From positions 310,001 through 374,000 of the forward strand of contig NZ_VCRA01000003.1 in assembly GCF_005938385.1 (NCBI RefSeq): a stretch of DNA of 64,000 nt, read 5' to 3'. The translations under genes were made by a program, and so were the position numbers. The notes beneath the pieces are model-generated. The model worked only from the letters and a program-made list of their open reading frames with translations. It had not been told where the DNA came from and made no database searches. Positions 1 to 7,696 of this stretch are shown in pieces. Source of the stretch: Paenibacillus mesophilus (GTDB taxonomy: Bacteria > Bacillota > Bacilli > Paenibacillales > NBRC-103111). Position 1 is the stretch's first letter. Every line of letters starts with the position of its first letter.

Positions 1-531
1 GTTCATCAGGAACGGGTATGTTCCCGGATACGCAGCCGCCGGCTCCAATAGATCAAGCTGTCCCCGCTCCGCATAGAGCTGTATTTCGGTCTCCCGGATC
101 GTAGCCACGTCGAGCATGCCGTTGTTCATGTAATCTTTTACAATATCGTTATAGTTCAAATTGGACAGCCTCACCGGAACCACTTTGATATGAGGATGCT
201 TGGCTTCAAACATACGCAGCAATTGGCTCAAGTCGGCGATTCGCTCCATGCTGAGATGGCAGCCGAACGTAATCGTTACGCATTCCGACGGCGGCAGCCC
301 TGCTACCATATTGCCTATCTTCGGTTTCTTGACGAGGATTCCTTCCTCAACAAGCTCCTCCAACCCTTTTCTCACCGAATTGATGCTTAACGAAAACGTT
401 TCGACCAGCTGCGCTTCCGCCGGAATATATTCTCCGACCTTATATTTGCCGGAGGCGATTTCATGTCTCAGCGACTTGACCATATGGTCCAATCGATCCT
501 TGAATGTCGTACGGCTCTGCTTCTGTTTCAT
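1..531 (-). CDS. GntR-type regulator with solute-binding-like domain (5' part; runs off the left edge)
   Basis: This reads leftwards from an ATG preceded by a GGAAAG-type ribosome site, and 177 codons are visible. Residues about 10-75 form a winged-helix GntR domain: 'FKDRLDHMVKSLRHEI', then 'GEYIPAEAQLVETF', then 'SINSVRKGLEELVEEGI'. From about residue 85 the sequence resembles a family 1 sugar-binding protein ('LLRMFEAKHPHIKVVPVRL'), with no signal peptide. The likely role is a cytoplasmic one-component regulator that senses a solute through a recruited binding-protein fold. The same architecture recurs at 27574-28926. The C-terminal part lies outside the window, so ligand and targets are unknown. 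It is divergent from the alpha/beta hydrolase at 706. Confidence 0.8.
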   Translation of the reverse strand, partial: MKQKQSRTTFKDRLDHMVKSLRHEIASGKYKVGEYIPAEAQLVETFSLSINSVRKGLEELVEEGILVKKPKIGNMVAGLPPSECVTITFGCHLSMERIADLSQLLRMFEAKHPHIKVVPVRLSNLNYNDIVKDYMNNGMLDVATIRETEIQLYAERGQLDLLEPAAAYPGTYPFLMN

Positions 532-705
532 ATCGCGCCACTTCCACTTTCCATATGAGTTAACAAGTTCGATCGTACAATATGATAGCACATCGAGCGG
601 AAAATAAATATGGAGGCCGGCAATCCGGAGATGACCCTAACTATTTTTTCCGTGGTCAATCGCGTCGCGTTGTGCTATGTTTTCTTCTATTAAGGAGATG
701 ATGGA

Positions 706-1719
706 ATGAAGGCAGGACGTATCATTCGCGAGCTGCGGGATCGATCGAGGCCTGAGCCGTTCGGGACCGAATCCGAGCGCAGTATCGTGATAAGTATTTA
801 TTATCCGATCGAAGCCGAGCCCGTGTCCGAGTCCGCTCGAACGATCGGCTATGCCGACTTATTCGCTCCGGCAGCGGACAAAGCGCTTCGGACTTTATCC
901 GGAATGGGAGTCGATCCCGACCATCTGAAACAAATGGAGTCGGGAATCATTCCGGATGCTTCTCCGAAGCGAACATTGGCACGTTTACCGGTTATGCTGT
1001 ATAGCCCTGCGTATGGCGTCGTGAAAGATATGTACAACTATAACATATTGCAGCTTGTAAACGACGGGTTTATCGTTGTGGCGGTCGGATCGACACATGA
1101 ATCGATATTTACCGTATTCCCGGACGGAAGGTTCTTACCGCAAGCAAATGAAGTATCTTCCATTCGCAATGACGATTTCGCCAAATGGAACGAATTGCTG
1201 AATGCCCGTACGGCTGACTTGCGCTTCGTCCTTAACGAGCTGGAGCGGTTGAACCGGATCGAAGAATCCGCTTGCAGCTGCGAATTGCAAAGCTTATTCG
1301 ACATGTCCCGGATCGGCGTCGTCGGCCATTCTCTCGGTGGCGCCGCTGCCGTCGCCGTACTTCGGAATGATCCGCGCATTCGCTGCGCCGTATTGATGGA
1401 CCCGAGCTTCCATCTGATCCCCGAACTTGATGGCGGACCGATCACGAAGCCGGTGCTTCTTATGCGTCAGCAGCTTATTTCGCGGGACGAGCTTCAGGGC
1501 CGGATGTCCGCCGAGCTGCTCGAGCCCTTTATAACCGGATACGAAAAGCTCGCTTCCTCGCTGTCCGGCCTCCGCTCTATCGTAAGCATCCCCGGTACCG
1601 GCCATATGTCTTTTTGCGACGTACCGCTTCATTTCAATGAAGCCGATGCCGAAACGAATCATGCTGCCATCAATCGGACGATGTCCGTCTTTATGTCGGC
1701 TTTGTACGGCCAAGATTGA
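706..1719 (+). CDS. alpha/beta hydrolase, PAF-acetylhydrolase-like
   Basis: A 337-residue serine hydrolase. The start ATG follows AAGGAG at good spacing. The nucleophile elbow GHSLGG lies at about residues 207-212 (Ser about 209), inside 'RIGVVGHSLGGAAAVAV'. An acidic segment 'CAVLMDPSF' and a late 'GTGHMSFCD' supply the likely Asp and His. Similarity to the platelet-activating-factor acetylhydrolase / dienelactone hydrolase superfamily is a fold-level judgement; the substrate is probably a small ester. No signal peptide is visible, so it should be cytoplasmic. It stands alone, divergent from the GntR-type regulator, which could control it. Confidence 0.8.
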   Translation: MKAGRIIRELRDRSRPEPFGTESERSIVISIYYPIEAEPVSESARTIGYADLFAPAADKALRTLSGMGVDPDHLKQMESGIIPDASPKRTLARLPVMLYSPAYGVVKDMYNYNILQLVNDGFIVVAVGSTHESIFTVFPDGRFLPQANEVSSIRNDDFAKWNELLNARTADLRFVLNELERLNRIEESACSCELQSLFDMSRIGVVGHSLGGAAAVAVLRNDPRIRCAVLMDPSFHLIPELDGGPITKPVLLMRQQLISRDELQGRMSAELLEPFITGYEKLASSLSGLRSIVSIPGTGHMSFCDVPLHFNEADAETNHAAINRTMSVFMSALYGQD

Positions 1720-1731
1720 CGGGAAGCAGAC

Positions 1732-1758
1732 TTGACAAAATTACACAGGCTCCATAAT
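1732..1758 (+). promoter_or_regulatory. sigma-A promoter for the Pth2-Nudix-tautomerase run
   Basis: A perfect TTGACA at 1732-1737 is followed 15 bp later by CATAAT (1753-1758), or at 17 bp by TAATAT. It lies between the hydrolase stop and the GTG start at 1810, in the right direction. Confidence 0.55.
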
Positions 1759-1809
1759 ATGGTATAAATTACGGTGTGTGTACGATTGGAATGGAAAGGA
1801 GACAACGCC

Positions 1810-2175
1810 GTGACCGAGGAAATCGTTCAATATTATGTCGTGAACCGCGAGCTGTCCATGTCCCCCGGTAAAATGGCGGCACAAGCCGCCCATGCCGCAA
1901 CGGTGGCTGCGATCGATTTATTGAGAGGGGACGATTCCCGCTTCCCTTCCCCCGAGTTTTTGCAATGGTTCGCGGAATGGTACCGCGGCGGGATGAAGAA
2001 AATTGTATTGAAAGGTACGACCGGAAATTTGGAAAAGCTGACCGAACACGGCTTCTACCCGATTCATGACGGAGGGCTTACGGAAATCCCGTCGGGCTCG
2101 CTCACCGTCGTCTGCCTCCCGCCGATGCCCAAATCCAAGGCGCAAGCTTATGTGAAAGGCTTAAGTTTATGTTGA
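1810..2175 (+). CDS. peptidyl-tRNA hydrolase, PTH2 family
   Basis: A 121-residue protein matching the PTH2 family, common in archaea and eukaryotes and present in some Bacillota. It shows 'YYVVNRELSMSPGKMAAQAA', the family's N-terminal strand followed by the K-MAAQ-H helix, and a central 'KKIVLKGTT' segment. PTH2 enzymes release peptides from peptidyl-tRNA; some bacterial relatives are uncharacterised. I chose the GTG at 1810 because AAAGGAG sits about 8 nt upstream. An ATG-like start at 1774 would lie too close to the promoter. A Nudix gene follows after 13 nt, so the two are probably co-transcribed. Confidence 0.8.
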   Translation: MTEEIVQYYVVNRELSMSPGKMAAQAAHAATVAAIDLLRGDDSRFPSPEFLQWFAEWYRGGMKKIVLKGTTGNLEKLTEHGFYPIHDGGLTEIPSGSLTVVCLPPMPKSKAQAYVKGLSLC

Positions 2176-2188
2176 AGGAGCTCATCTC

Positions 2189-2647
2189 ATGAAACCGATT
2201 CGAAATTCCGCTAAAGCGGTCATTGTACGCGACGGCATGGTATTGCTGACGAAAAACAAAGATCGGGACGGTTATTTTTACTTGTTTCCCGGGGGCGGTC
2301 AGGAAGCCGGAGAAAGCTTGAATGCGGCGGTCGTCCGCGAGTGTCTGGAAGAAATCGGGCAGCAAGTGGAAGTGGGCGAACTGCTTCATGTGAGGGAGTA
2401 TATCGGGAAACATCACGAGTTTGCACAATGGGATGCCGACATTCATCAAGTGGAATTTTACTTTCGGTGCGAACTCGTTTCGACGAACATCTCGGGATTT
2501 AACGGCAGCAACCCCGATCCCGACCAAGTCGGCGCGGAATGGATCGACATAGCCCGGCTGCATAAAATCCGGGTATACCCTCAGACGCTGAGCGGCATGA
2601 TGGAGGCCGGAACGAACGGACCTTGTTACATTGGCGATGTGAACTGA
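2189..2647 (+). CDS. Nudix hydrolase
   Basis: A 152-residue Nudix enzyme. The Nudix box is present around residues 35-57: GGGQEAGE, then RECLEEIGQQV, containing the REUXEEXGU metal-binding core. Nudix enzymes cleave nucleoside diphosphates linked to another moiety using Mg2+ or Mn2+. The substrate cannot be read from sequence. The start ATG has AAGGAG 8 nt upstream. It sits 13 nt after the Pth2-like gene and 16 nt before the tautomerase, consistent with one transcript. Confidence 0.88.
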   Translation: MKPIRNSAKAVIVRDGMVLLTKNKDRDGYFYLFPGGGQEAGESLNAAVVRECLEEIGQQVEVGELLHVREYIGKHHEFAQWDADIHQVEFYFRCELVSTNISGFNGSNPDPDQVGAEWIDIARLHKIRVYPQTLSGMMEAGTNGPCYIGDVN

Positions 2648-2663
2648 ATGGAGGCTATGGATG

Positions 2664-2861
2664 ATGCCGTATATTAATCTGCAAATTACTAAAGGGGCTA
2701 CCCGGGAGCAGAAGAAGCAAATCGTAGAACAATTTACCGCTACGCTGGTAAACGTGCTGGGGAAGAAACCCGAGCATACGCACATCGTCATCCTAGAAAT
2801 CGAGGACGAGAACTGGGGATTTGCCGGTATACTGACGGATGACTTTCGCAAACAAAAATGA
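2664..2861 (+). CDS. 4-oxalocrotonate tautomerase-family protein
   Basis: A 65-residue small tautomerase: 'MPYINLQITKGATREQK', then 'IVEQFTATLVNVLGK', then 'THIVILEI'. The family's catalytic base is the amino-terminal proline exposed after Met removal. Two ATG codons lie in tandem (2661 and 2664). Only the second puts Pro at position 2, so I set the start there; a GGAGG-like site lies just upstream. Members isomerise unsaturated keto acids or act promiscuously. Its stop overlaps the ATG of the next, broken gene (ATGA at 2858-2861). Confidence 0.85.
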   Translation: MPYINLQITKGATREQKKQIVEQFTATLVNVLGKKPEHTHIVILEIEDENWGFAGILTDDFRKQK

Positions 2862-3084
2862 ATGCGGACAACTTTCACACTCTACGCAGGGTGATCGTCA
2901 TCGGCTGCGCCGGATCCGGGAAATCGACCTTGCCTTCCTCAAATGGATTTGGCATTTCCGGAAGCGCAACCGGCCGAAGCTGCTGGACAAGCTGGAGCGA
3001 ATCCGGCATAGTCAGGACGTAGTCGTGTTCCGGACTCCGCGCGAGGTTCGTGCTTATTTGAAGGCTGTTGATGCTTCTCCATGA
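2858..3084 (+). pseudogene. remnant of a P-loop kinase (FlaR / DNA topology modulation-like), central part deleted
   Basis: The ATG at 2858 overlaps the tautomerase stop and opens 'MNADNFHTLRRVIVIGCAGSGK', a Walker A NTPase amino terminus. Within about ten codons the reading switches frame. The other frame then gives 'LAFLKWIWHFRKRNRP', 'KLLDKLERI' and 'VVVFRTPREVRAYLKAV', which is the carboxy-terminal end typical of the same adenylate-kinase-like family. The roughly 100 residues normally between these ends are missing. The gene is therefore an internal-deletion remnant with a frameshift at the junction, near 2930-2935. It cannot make an active kinase. Confidence 0.75.
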
Positions 3085-3169
3085 AGAATTAGACCAAAGT
3101 ACAGAATTCCGGCGTAATCGCCTCGGTTTACACTAGCGAATCGGACTAGCGAACTGCATTTTACTATTT

Positions 3170-3327
3170 GTGAACTTCAATTCGCTAATTCAGGCCTAAA
3201 TAGCGATTGGCGATAAATAATGAACCAAATTTTATTATTAGCAAACATAAGTTCAGTAATAGTAACATCAGGTTCAGTATTGGCGGCAACCGGTACTAAA
3301 TGGGCCTAACAGCGCAATGAAGTTCAC
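3170..3327. repeat. imperfect inverted repeat, MITE-like, in a gene-free stretch
   Basis: The 3085-3433 stretch holds no credible gene and is more AT-rich than its surroundings. GTGAACTTCA at 3170-3179, continuing to AGGCCTAAATAG, returns inverted as CTAAATGGGCCT at 3296-3307 through TGAAGTTCAC at 3318-3327. The arms are about 33 bp with mismatches, and short AGCGAA/TTCGCT pairs lie around the left arm. A decayed palindromic element is the simplest reading. Confidence 0.5.
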
Positions 3328-3391
3328 TGTTAACGAACTTAGGTACATATTAACGGAAAGTCCGGCGGCATCGCGCAGCATCCGAATGAAG

Positions 3392-3428
3392 AAGAAGCCT
3401 CCGCCCGGTTCCGGGACGAAGGCTTCTT
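3392..3428 (-). terminator. rho-independent terminator of the oxidoreductase gene
   Basis: AAGAAGCCT (3392-3400) pairs with AGGCTTCTT (3420-3428) around a GC-rich loop, directly past the stop of the minus-strand gene at 3434. On the minus strand the 3' arm is TTCTTC-rich. Confidence 0.7.
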
Positions 3429-3433
3429 GTACA

Positions 3434-4510
3434 TTAACCGTTCGCGTAAATATGCGGGTTTTGACGACGGCATTCTTCCATGACCGCCATTTGCTGACGT
3501 ACTTGCTGCGGCGTGATTTCGAGAGGCGCTCCGGTCGTAAGCGTTTTGTGCAGCATGTTGTAAACCGATGCCGTGTTCTGGTCGAACATCGTGAGCCCTT
3601 CCGTCGCTTCGAACTGCCACGAATCTTCGTACCAGGTCAGCTTCTCGCTGCAATAAGCGGGTTCGCCGTTGGCGTTGAACAGAGGCGTCCGGATCAGCTC
3701 TTGAACCGGCGCTTCTTCCGGCTTGAAATATTTCCATTGCAGCTTGCTCGTGTTGCCCGTCAAGCCGCCGTTCGTTCCTTGTACCGTGAACTGGGGTCTC
3801 GAGTAGGCGGAGCAGGACGAAATTTCCAAGTCGATCGTCGGACGGCCTTGTCCGCGCATAATGATTTTGACATAGTCTTCGGCGTCGCCGAACGTATTGG
3901 CACGGTCCATAATACAAGTGATTTGCGGCATAATGTCCGTTCCGAACAATTGCAGCGCTTGGTCGACCGGATGCGGGCCCGTATTCAGCAGGTTGCCCCC
4001 GTTGTTCGATTGCAGCGTCTGCCAGTCCCAGCGGCGGGCAAAGCCGTTGTTCGTGAAGTCAACCTGTACGACCCGGCCGAGTACGCCGGATTCGATAATT
4101 TCGCGAATTTTCACAAATGCCGGCATATAGCGGGATTGTTGGAAAACGGCGAGCACTTTGCCGTTTTTCTCCGCGGCCGCGATCAGTTGATCCACTTCGT
4201 CCGGCGATTTGGCCAGCGGCTTCTCGCACAATACGTTGACGCCTTTATTCAACAGGTCCAGCGAGATCGGGAAGTGCAAATCGCTAGGGGACGCGTTTAC
4301 GACAAGATCAAGCTGTTCGTTTGCAACCATTTCTTCGTAAGTCGCGTATGCTTTGCAGCCATATTCGCTCTCAGCGCGGGTGCGGCGTTCTTCCAAGCCG
4401 TCGGCGATCGCCGTAATTTTGTACTTGTCTCCCAAACGGACCAACAAATTGCCGTGAATGTTCCGGCCGCTTCGGCCTTGACCGATAATACCCACCTTTA
4501 AGATGCTCAT
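3434..4510 (-). CDS. Gfo/Idh/MocA family oxidoreductase
   Basis: A 358-residue NAD(P)-dependent sugar or inositol dehydrogenase-type enzyme. The amino-terminal Rossmann motif is 'VGIIGQGRSGRNIHG' (residues 6-20). The family's catalytic EKPLAK motif places Lys at about residue 97. A substrate-domain 'GPHPVDQALQLFG' carries the His/Asp region typical of the family. It probably oxidises or epimerises a sugar hydroxyl in the cytoplasm. AAAGGAG precedes the ATG. An AraC-type regulator lies immediately upstream on the same strand, 147 nt away, and is the likely controller. The exact substrate is unknown. Confidence 0.88.
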   Translation of the reverse strand: MSILKVGIIGQGRSGRNIHGNLLVRLGDKYKITAIADGLEERRTRAESEYGCKAYATYEEMVANEQLDLVVNASPSDLHFPISLDLLNKGVNVLCEKPLAKSPDEVDQLIAAAEKNGKVLAVFQQSRYMPAFVKIREIIESGVLGRVVQVDFTNNGFARRWDWQTLQSNNGGNLLNTGPHPVDQALQLFGTDIMPQITCIMDRANTFGDAEDYVKIIMRGQGRPTIDLEISSCSAYSRPQFTVQGTNGGLTGNTSKLQWKYFKPEEAPVQELIRTPLFNANGEPAYCSEKLTWYEDSWQFEATEGLTMFDQNTASVYNMLHKTLTTGAPLEITPQQVRQQMAVMEECRRQNPHIYANG

Positions 4511-4657
4511 TCGTTTCGACTCCTTTAGTATCCTTGTAGTTGCTGTTGTAGGTTCTGATTTTCTCGGAAAACGTGAACAAACCGCTACACACGTCTAAAT
4601 ATACCGTGTAACGGTTGTTGTCGCTTGCACTATTTTTATGATTCCGTTGATTTATTT

Positions 4658-5551
4658 TTAGTTATTGAGCGTCGACTTTTTGTAGTCCGTAGGCGTCATG
4701 CCCGTCCGCTTCTTGAACGTCCGGATAAAATGGCTCAGATGGCGGAAGCCGACCTGAAAACAAATTTGCGTCATCGTATGGGCGCCGATCCGGATCAGCT
4801 CCTTGGCCCGTTCGATGCGGACCTCGTGCATATATTCGACGAACGTCTGGCCTGTCGCTTTCTTGAACAGATGACTGAAGTAGGCCGGCGTCATATTGGC
4901 GATGACCGCGCCCTGCTCGAGCGGAATATCCTGCCCGTAATTTTCGTGAATATAGCGGACCACGTCTTGGAACTGATGCTGCTGGGAGCGCTGTCCGGCG
5001 GCCATCTGACGCTGCCGTTCCGTTTTGCGGAATTCCCTGTCGATCAGAATGAGCAGCTTGACGACGTTAATCTGCACCGAGAATTCGTAGCCTTCTTCCC
5101 TGTCCTCGACTTCCTCCTGAATATCCTCCAGCAGCTGCTCGACCAGAAGCTGCTTGTCTTGGGAAATGTGCAGCCATGGCTGAAGCCATTCGGAGGCGGT
5201 GCCCGTCTTCTCGTATTCGACGACGTGCTGGAACAACGACCTTGAAAACGGCTTCAAATGGTCCCCGAGAAAAGCCGGCATGAAATCAAGCAGCACGAAC
5301 TCGAATTCTTTGTCATCGATCGTATTGAGGCAATGCGCCCGCCACGGCGGAATGATGAATAGATCGCCTTTGCCGACGGTAAGCGTTTTATCGCAAAAAT
5401 GATGCATGCCTACTCCCCGGACGACATAGGCAATTTGAATGTAATCGTGCATATGGAGCTTTTGAATCATCTTGCTTCCCTTATGCCGAATGAACTTGAA
5501 CTGGAAATCGTCCGACAGTTGATCCTTGAAACGCAGCACATGCGCGCTCAT
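4658..5551 (-). CDS. AraC family transcriptional regulator with cupin sensor domain
   Basis: A 297-residue regulator. Residues about 20-110 form a cupin-like sugar-sensing domain ('KMIQKLHMHDYIQIAYVVRG', 'KGDLFIIPPWRAH'). Residues about 195-290 are the double helix-turn-helix: 'DIPLEQGAVIANMTPAYFSH' then 'LFKKATGQTF', with the second helix pair 'QICFQVGFRHLSHFIRTFKK'. GGGAGGA sits ahead of the ATG. It is upstream of, and co-directional with, the Gfo/Idh/MocA gene and probably activates it in response to a sugar. A 100-bp palindromic element lies 30 bp upstream of its start and may carry or separate its promoter. Confidence 0.9.
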   Translation of the reverse strand: MSAHVLRFKDQLSDDFQFKFIRHKGSKMIQKLHMHDYIQIAYVVRGVGMHHFCDKTLTVGKGDLFIIPPWRAHCLNTIDDKEFEFVLLDFMPAFLGDHLKPFSRSLFQHVVEYEKTGTASEWLQPWLHISQDKQLLVEQLLEDIQEEVEDREEGYEFSVQINVVKLLILIDREFRKTERQRQMAAGQRSQQHQFQDVVRYIHENYGQDIPLEQGAVIANMTPAYFSHLFKKATGQTFVEYMHEVRIERAKELIRIGAHTMTQICFQVGFRHLSHFIRTFKKRTGMTPTDYKKSTLNN

Positions 5552-5581
5552 GACGTTCCTCCCGTGATACGGCAGTTAGTA

Positions 5582-5682
5582 AGGAACTTTAACGGAATTT
5601 CGCCCTGACTGACGAACGGCGCTTTGTGGACCGGCAAGTCCCGGTCGTCAGAGAGCAGGTACGTTATTCCGTTAAAGTTCCT
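5582..5682. repeat. MITE-like palindromic element, copy 1
   Basis: AGGAACTTTAACGGAAT at 5582-5598 returns as a perfect inverted copy at 5666-5682. TAA flanks both ends, a candidate 3-bp target duplication. The 65-bp interior is closely matched by the copy at 31200-31298, sharing 'gtcagagagcaggtacgtt'. It encodes no protein and lies between the AraC regulator and the Nudix gene. Confidence 0.75.
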
Positions 5683-5792
5683 AAGTCGCGTAAAGCATGC
5701 CGCATCTCATTTATAGTCTATTACAAATCGGGTGGGCAGACAACCGAAGGCACGGACGGAGCGTGTCCATAAATAGTCTTTAATTAAAACGT

Positions 5793-6218
5793 TTACTTCA
5801 AATATTCAAGAACTTTGGCGATGAGCGGCGGATAAATCGACGGATACGTCAGCCTGGACGGTATCTCTTCGACCCATTCGACCTCGGCGATCTCGTAAGG
5901 CGGCAGCGGGCCGATTTCTTCGATCTCCGCGTAATACAGCATCCCGAAGCTTTCCGGGCGGTCATCGTGAATGACCGAGTAAACCGATAAGGGCGTCAGC
6001 TTGCAGCGCAGCGTTCCGGTTTCTTCGAACAGCTCCCGGTGCGCCGCTTCCTCCGGTGTCTCCCCCGATTCGATGCGTCCTCCGGCAAACTCCCACGTAT
6101 CCCGCTCGGCGTGACGCGAAACGAGCCATTTCCCGTCTTTTCTTGGAAAGATGGAGACGTATTCGAGCTCACCTTCCCACTTTTGTCCCGGTTCGTAAAT
6201 TTTCCCCTTCATGCTCAT
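5793..6218 (-). CDS. Nudix hydrolase
   Basis: A 141-residue Nudix enzyme with the box GGRIESGET followed by HRELFEETGTL at about residues 45-67. The acidic residues for divalent metal binding are intact. The tail 'EVEWVEEIPSRL' is typical of housecleaning Nudix proteins. AAGGAGGGGA lies ahead of the first ATG. It is 15 nt downstream of the aldehyde dehydrogenase stop on the same strand, so the two may share a transcript. Substrate is not predictable. Confidence 0.88.
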   Translation of the reverse strand: MSMKGKIYEPGQKWEGELEYVSIFPRKDGKWLVSRHAERDTWEFAGGRIESGETPEEAAHRELFEETGTLRCKLTPLSVYSVIHDDRPESFGMLYYAEIEEIGPLPPYEIAEVEWVEEIPSRLTYPSIYPPLIAKVLEYLK

Positions 6219-6233
6219 CTTCCTTTCCCCTCC

Positions 6234-7604
6234 TTACTTCATAAATCTGCGCATGAAGCGATAGCCGATCTTGGACGTTGGATAGCGGAACGGGATATCG
6301 AAGGCGGTCGTCTGCTTCAGTACGCTCTTGTAATGGGAAAAAGCACGGAAGCCGAATTCCCCGTGATAGCTGCCCGTCCCGCTATCGCCGACGCCGCCGA
6401 ACGGCAAATATGGGTTAGCCAGATGGAGCAGCGTATCGTTGATGCAGCCTCCCCCGAACGAAACCCGCGACAATACGCGCTGCTGGACGGTGCGGTCCTC
6501 GGCGAACAAATACAACGCCAGCGGCTTCGGCTTGTCCAGCACGAACCGGATCGCTTCGTCGAGATCGCCATATTCGAGTACCGGCAATATCGGTCCGAAT
6601 ATTTCCTCGCGCATGACCCGGGCTTCCGGCTGCACATTCTCCATGACCGTCGGCGCGATTCGCATCAGCAGCGGGTCCGTTTCGCCCCCGATTACGATCG
6701 TCCCTTCCTGCATATATCGTTTCAACCGGACGAAATGCCGCTCGTTCACGATTTTCGTTATATTCGGATTGCGGACAGGGGTTTTGCCGAAGAACCGTTC
6801 GATTTCGTGCCGCATCCGGTCGAGCAGCTCCTGCTTCACATCCCGGTGTACGAGCAAATAATCGGGGGCGACGCACGTTTGTCCGCCGTTCGTAAATTTT
6901 CCGTAGACGATTCTTCTCGCGGCCAGCTTCAGGTCGGCATCGCGGTGTACGATGCACGGGCTTTTGCCGCCCAGCTCCAGCGTCACGGGAATGAGCTTCT
7001 TCGCCGCAGCTTCGGCCACGATCTGACCGACGTGCGTACTTCCCGTGAAGAACATGCAGTCGAACGGCTGTTCCAGCAGCTCTGCGTTGACGTCCGGACC
7101 TCCCTCCACGACCGCGATGTACCGGGGTTCGAAGTTATCCCGCACCAATGCGGCTATAAGAGCCGATACGGTCGGCGTTAACTCGGAAGGCTTCAGTACA
7201 GCCGTATTTCCCGCCGCCATAGCCGCAATCAGCGGAGCGAATGTGAGATTGACGGGATAGTTCCAAGGCGAGATGATCAGCGCCGTGCCGTACGGCTCCG
7301 GCATAATGAAGCTTTTGCCGCCTACCGCGAACCCCGGCTTCACCTTCTTAGGCTTGGCCCATCGATTCGCATGCTTCAGGGCGAACCCGATCTCGTGCAA
7401 TACAATGCCGATTTCCGTGCCGTACGATTCCGCTTTCGGTTTGTTCAGATCGGCATGGAGCGCTTCGTATATACGATCTTCGGCCCCTCGTATCGTTTCC
7501 CGCAGCTTCTGCAGCATATCGAGACGGAAGCGGACGTCTTTCGTAATCCCGCTGTCGAAGTATTGTTTTTGGCGCTCTACGAGCTCGCCGGCGGACATGT
7601 CCAT
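6234..7604 (-). CDS. aldehyde dehydrogenase (class 3-like)
   Basis: A 456-residue NAD(P)-dependent aldehyde dehydrogenase. It has the length and amino-terminal style of the membrane-associated fatty-aldehyde/YwdH group. Visible motifs are 'ISPWNYPVNLTFAPL', 'FFTGSTHVGQ', 'TLELGGKSP' with the general-base Glu, and 'NGGQTCVAPDYLL' with the catalytic Cys. A carboxy-terminal 'RFMRRFMK' is basic. It converts aldehydes to carboxylates. AAAGGAGCGG precedes the ATG. It is divergent from a LacI regulator 92 nt away, which is the natural candidate for its control. Confidence 0.92.
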   Translation of the reverse strand: MDMSAGELVERQKQYFDSGITKDVRFRLDMLQKLRETIRGAEDRIYEALHADLNKPKAESYGTEIGIVLHEIGFALKHANRWAKPKKVKPGFAVGGKSFIMPEPYGTALIISPWNYPVNLTFAPLIAAMAAGNTAVLKPSELTPTVSALIAALVRDNFEPRYIAVVEGGPDVNAELLEQPFDCMFFTGSTHVGQIVAEAAAKKLIPVTLELGGKSPCIVHRDADLKLAARRIVYGKFTNGGQTCVAPDYLLVHRDVKQELLDRMRHEIERFFGKTPVRNPNITKIVNERHFVRLKRYMQEGTIVIGGETDPLLMRIAPTVMENVQPEARVMREEIFGPILPVLEYGDLDEAIRFVLDKPKPLALYLFAEDRTVQQRVLSRVSFGGGCINDTLLHLANPYLPFGGVGDSGTGSYHGEFGFRAFSHYKSVLKQTTAFDIPFRYPTSKIGYRFMRRFMK

Positions 7605-7636
7605 GCGTGCCGCTCCTTTCCGGGTACAAGGAAGTC

Positions 7637-7665
7637 TTGCCCCTGCTTCTATAATTCACTACAAT
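7637..7665 (+). promoter_or_regulatory. sigma-A promoter of the LacI-type regulator
   Basis: TTGCCC (7637-7642), 17 bp, TACAAT (7660-7665), placed 31 bp before the start codon of the regulator in the 92-bp gap shared with the aldehyde dehydrogenase. Confidence 0.6.
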
Positions 7666-7696
7666 ATGTAGAGACAAACAAACGAAGGACGGTCCT

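Noticed and set aside
3317..4501. Plus-strand frame opposite the Gfo/Idh/MocA gene
   Set aside because: The minus-strand protein has clear Rossmann and EKP motifs; this frame is its shadow and starts within the terminator region.
5775..5791. cre-like sequence near the end of the Nudix gene
   Set aside because: Two mismatches at conserved positions and a location at a 3' end, away from any promoter.
6039..7181. Plus-strand frame opposite the aldehyde dehydrogenase
   Set aside because: Composition rich in Arg, His and Pro, no start signals; the aldehyde dehydrogenase is unambiguous.
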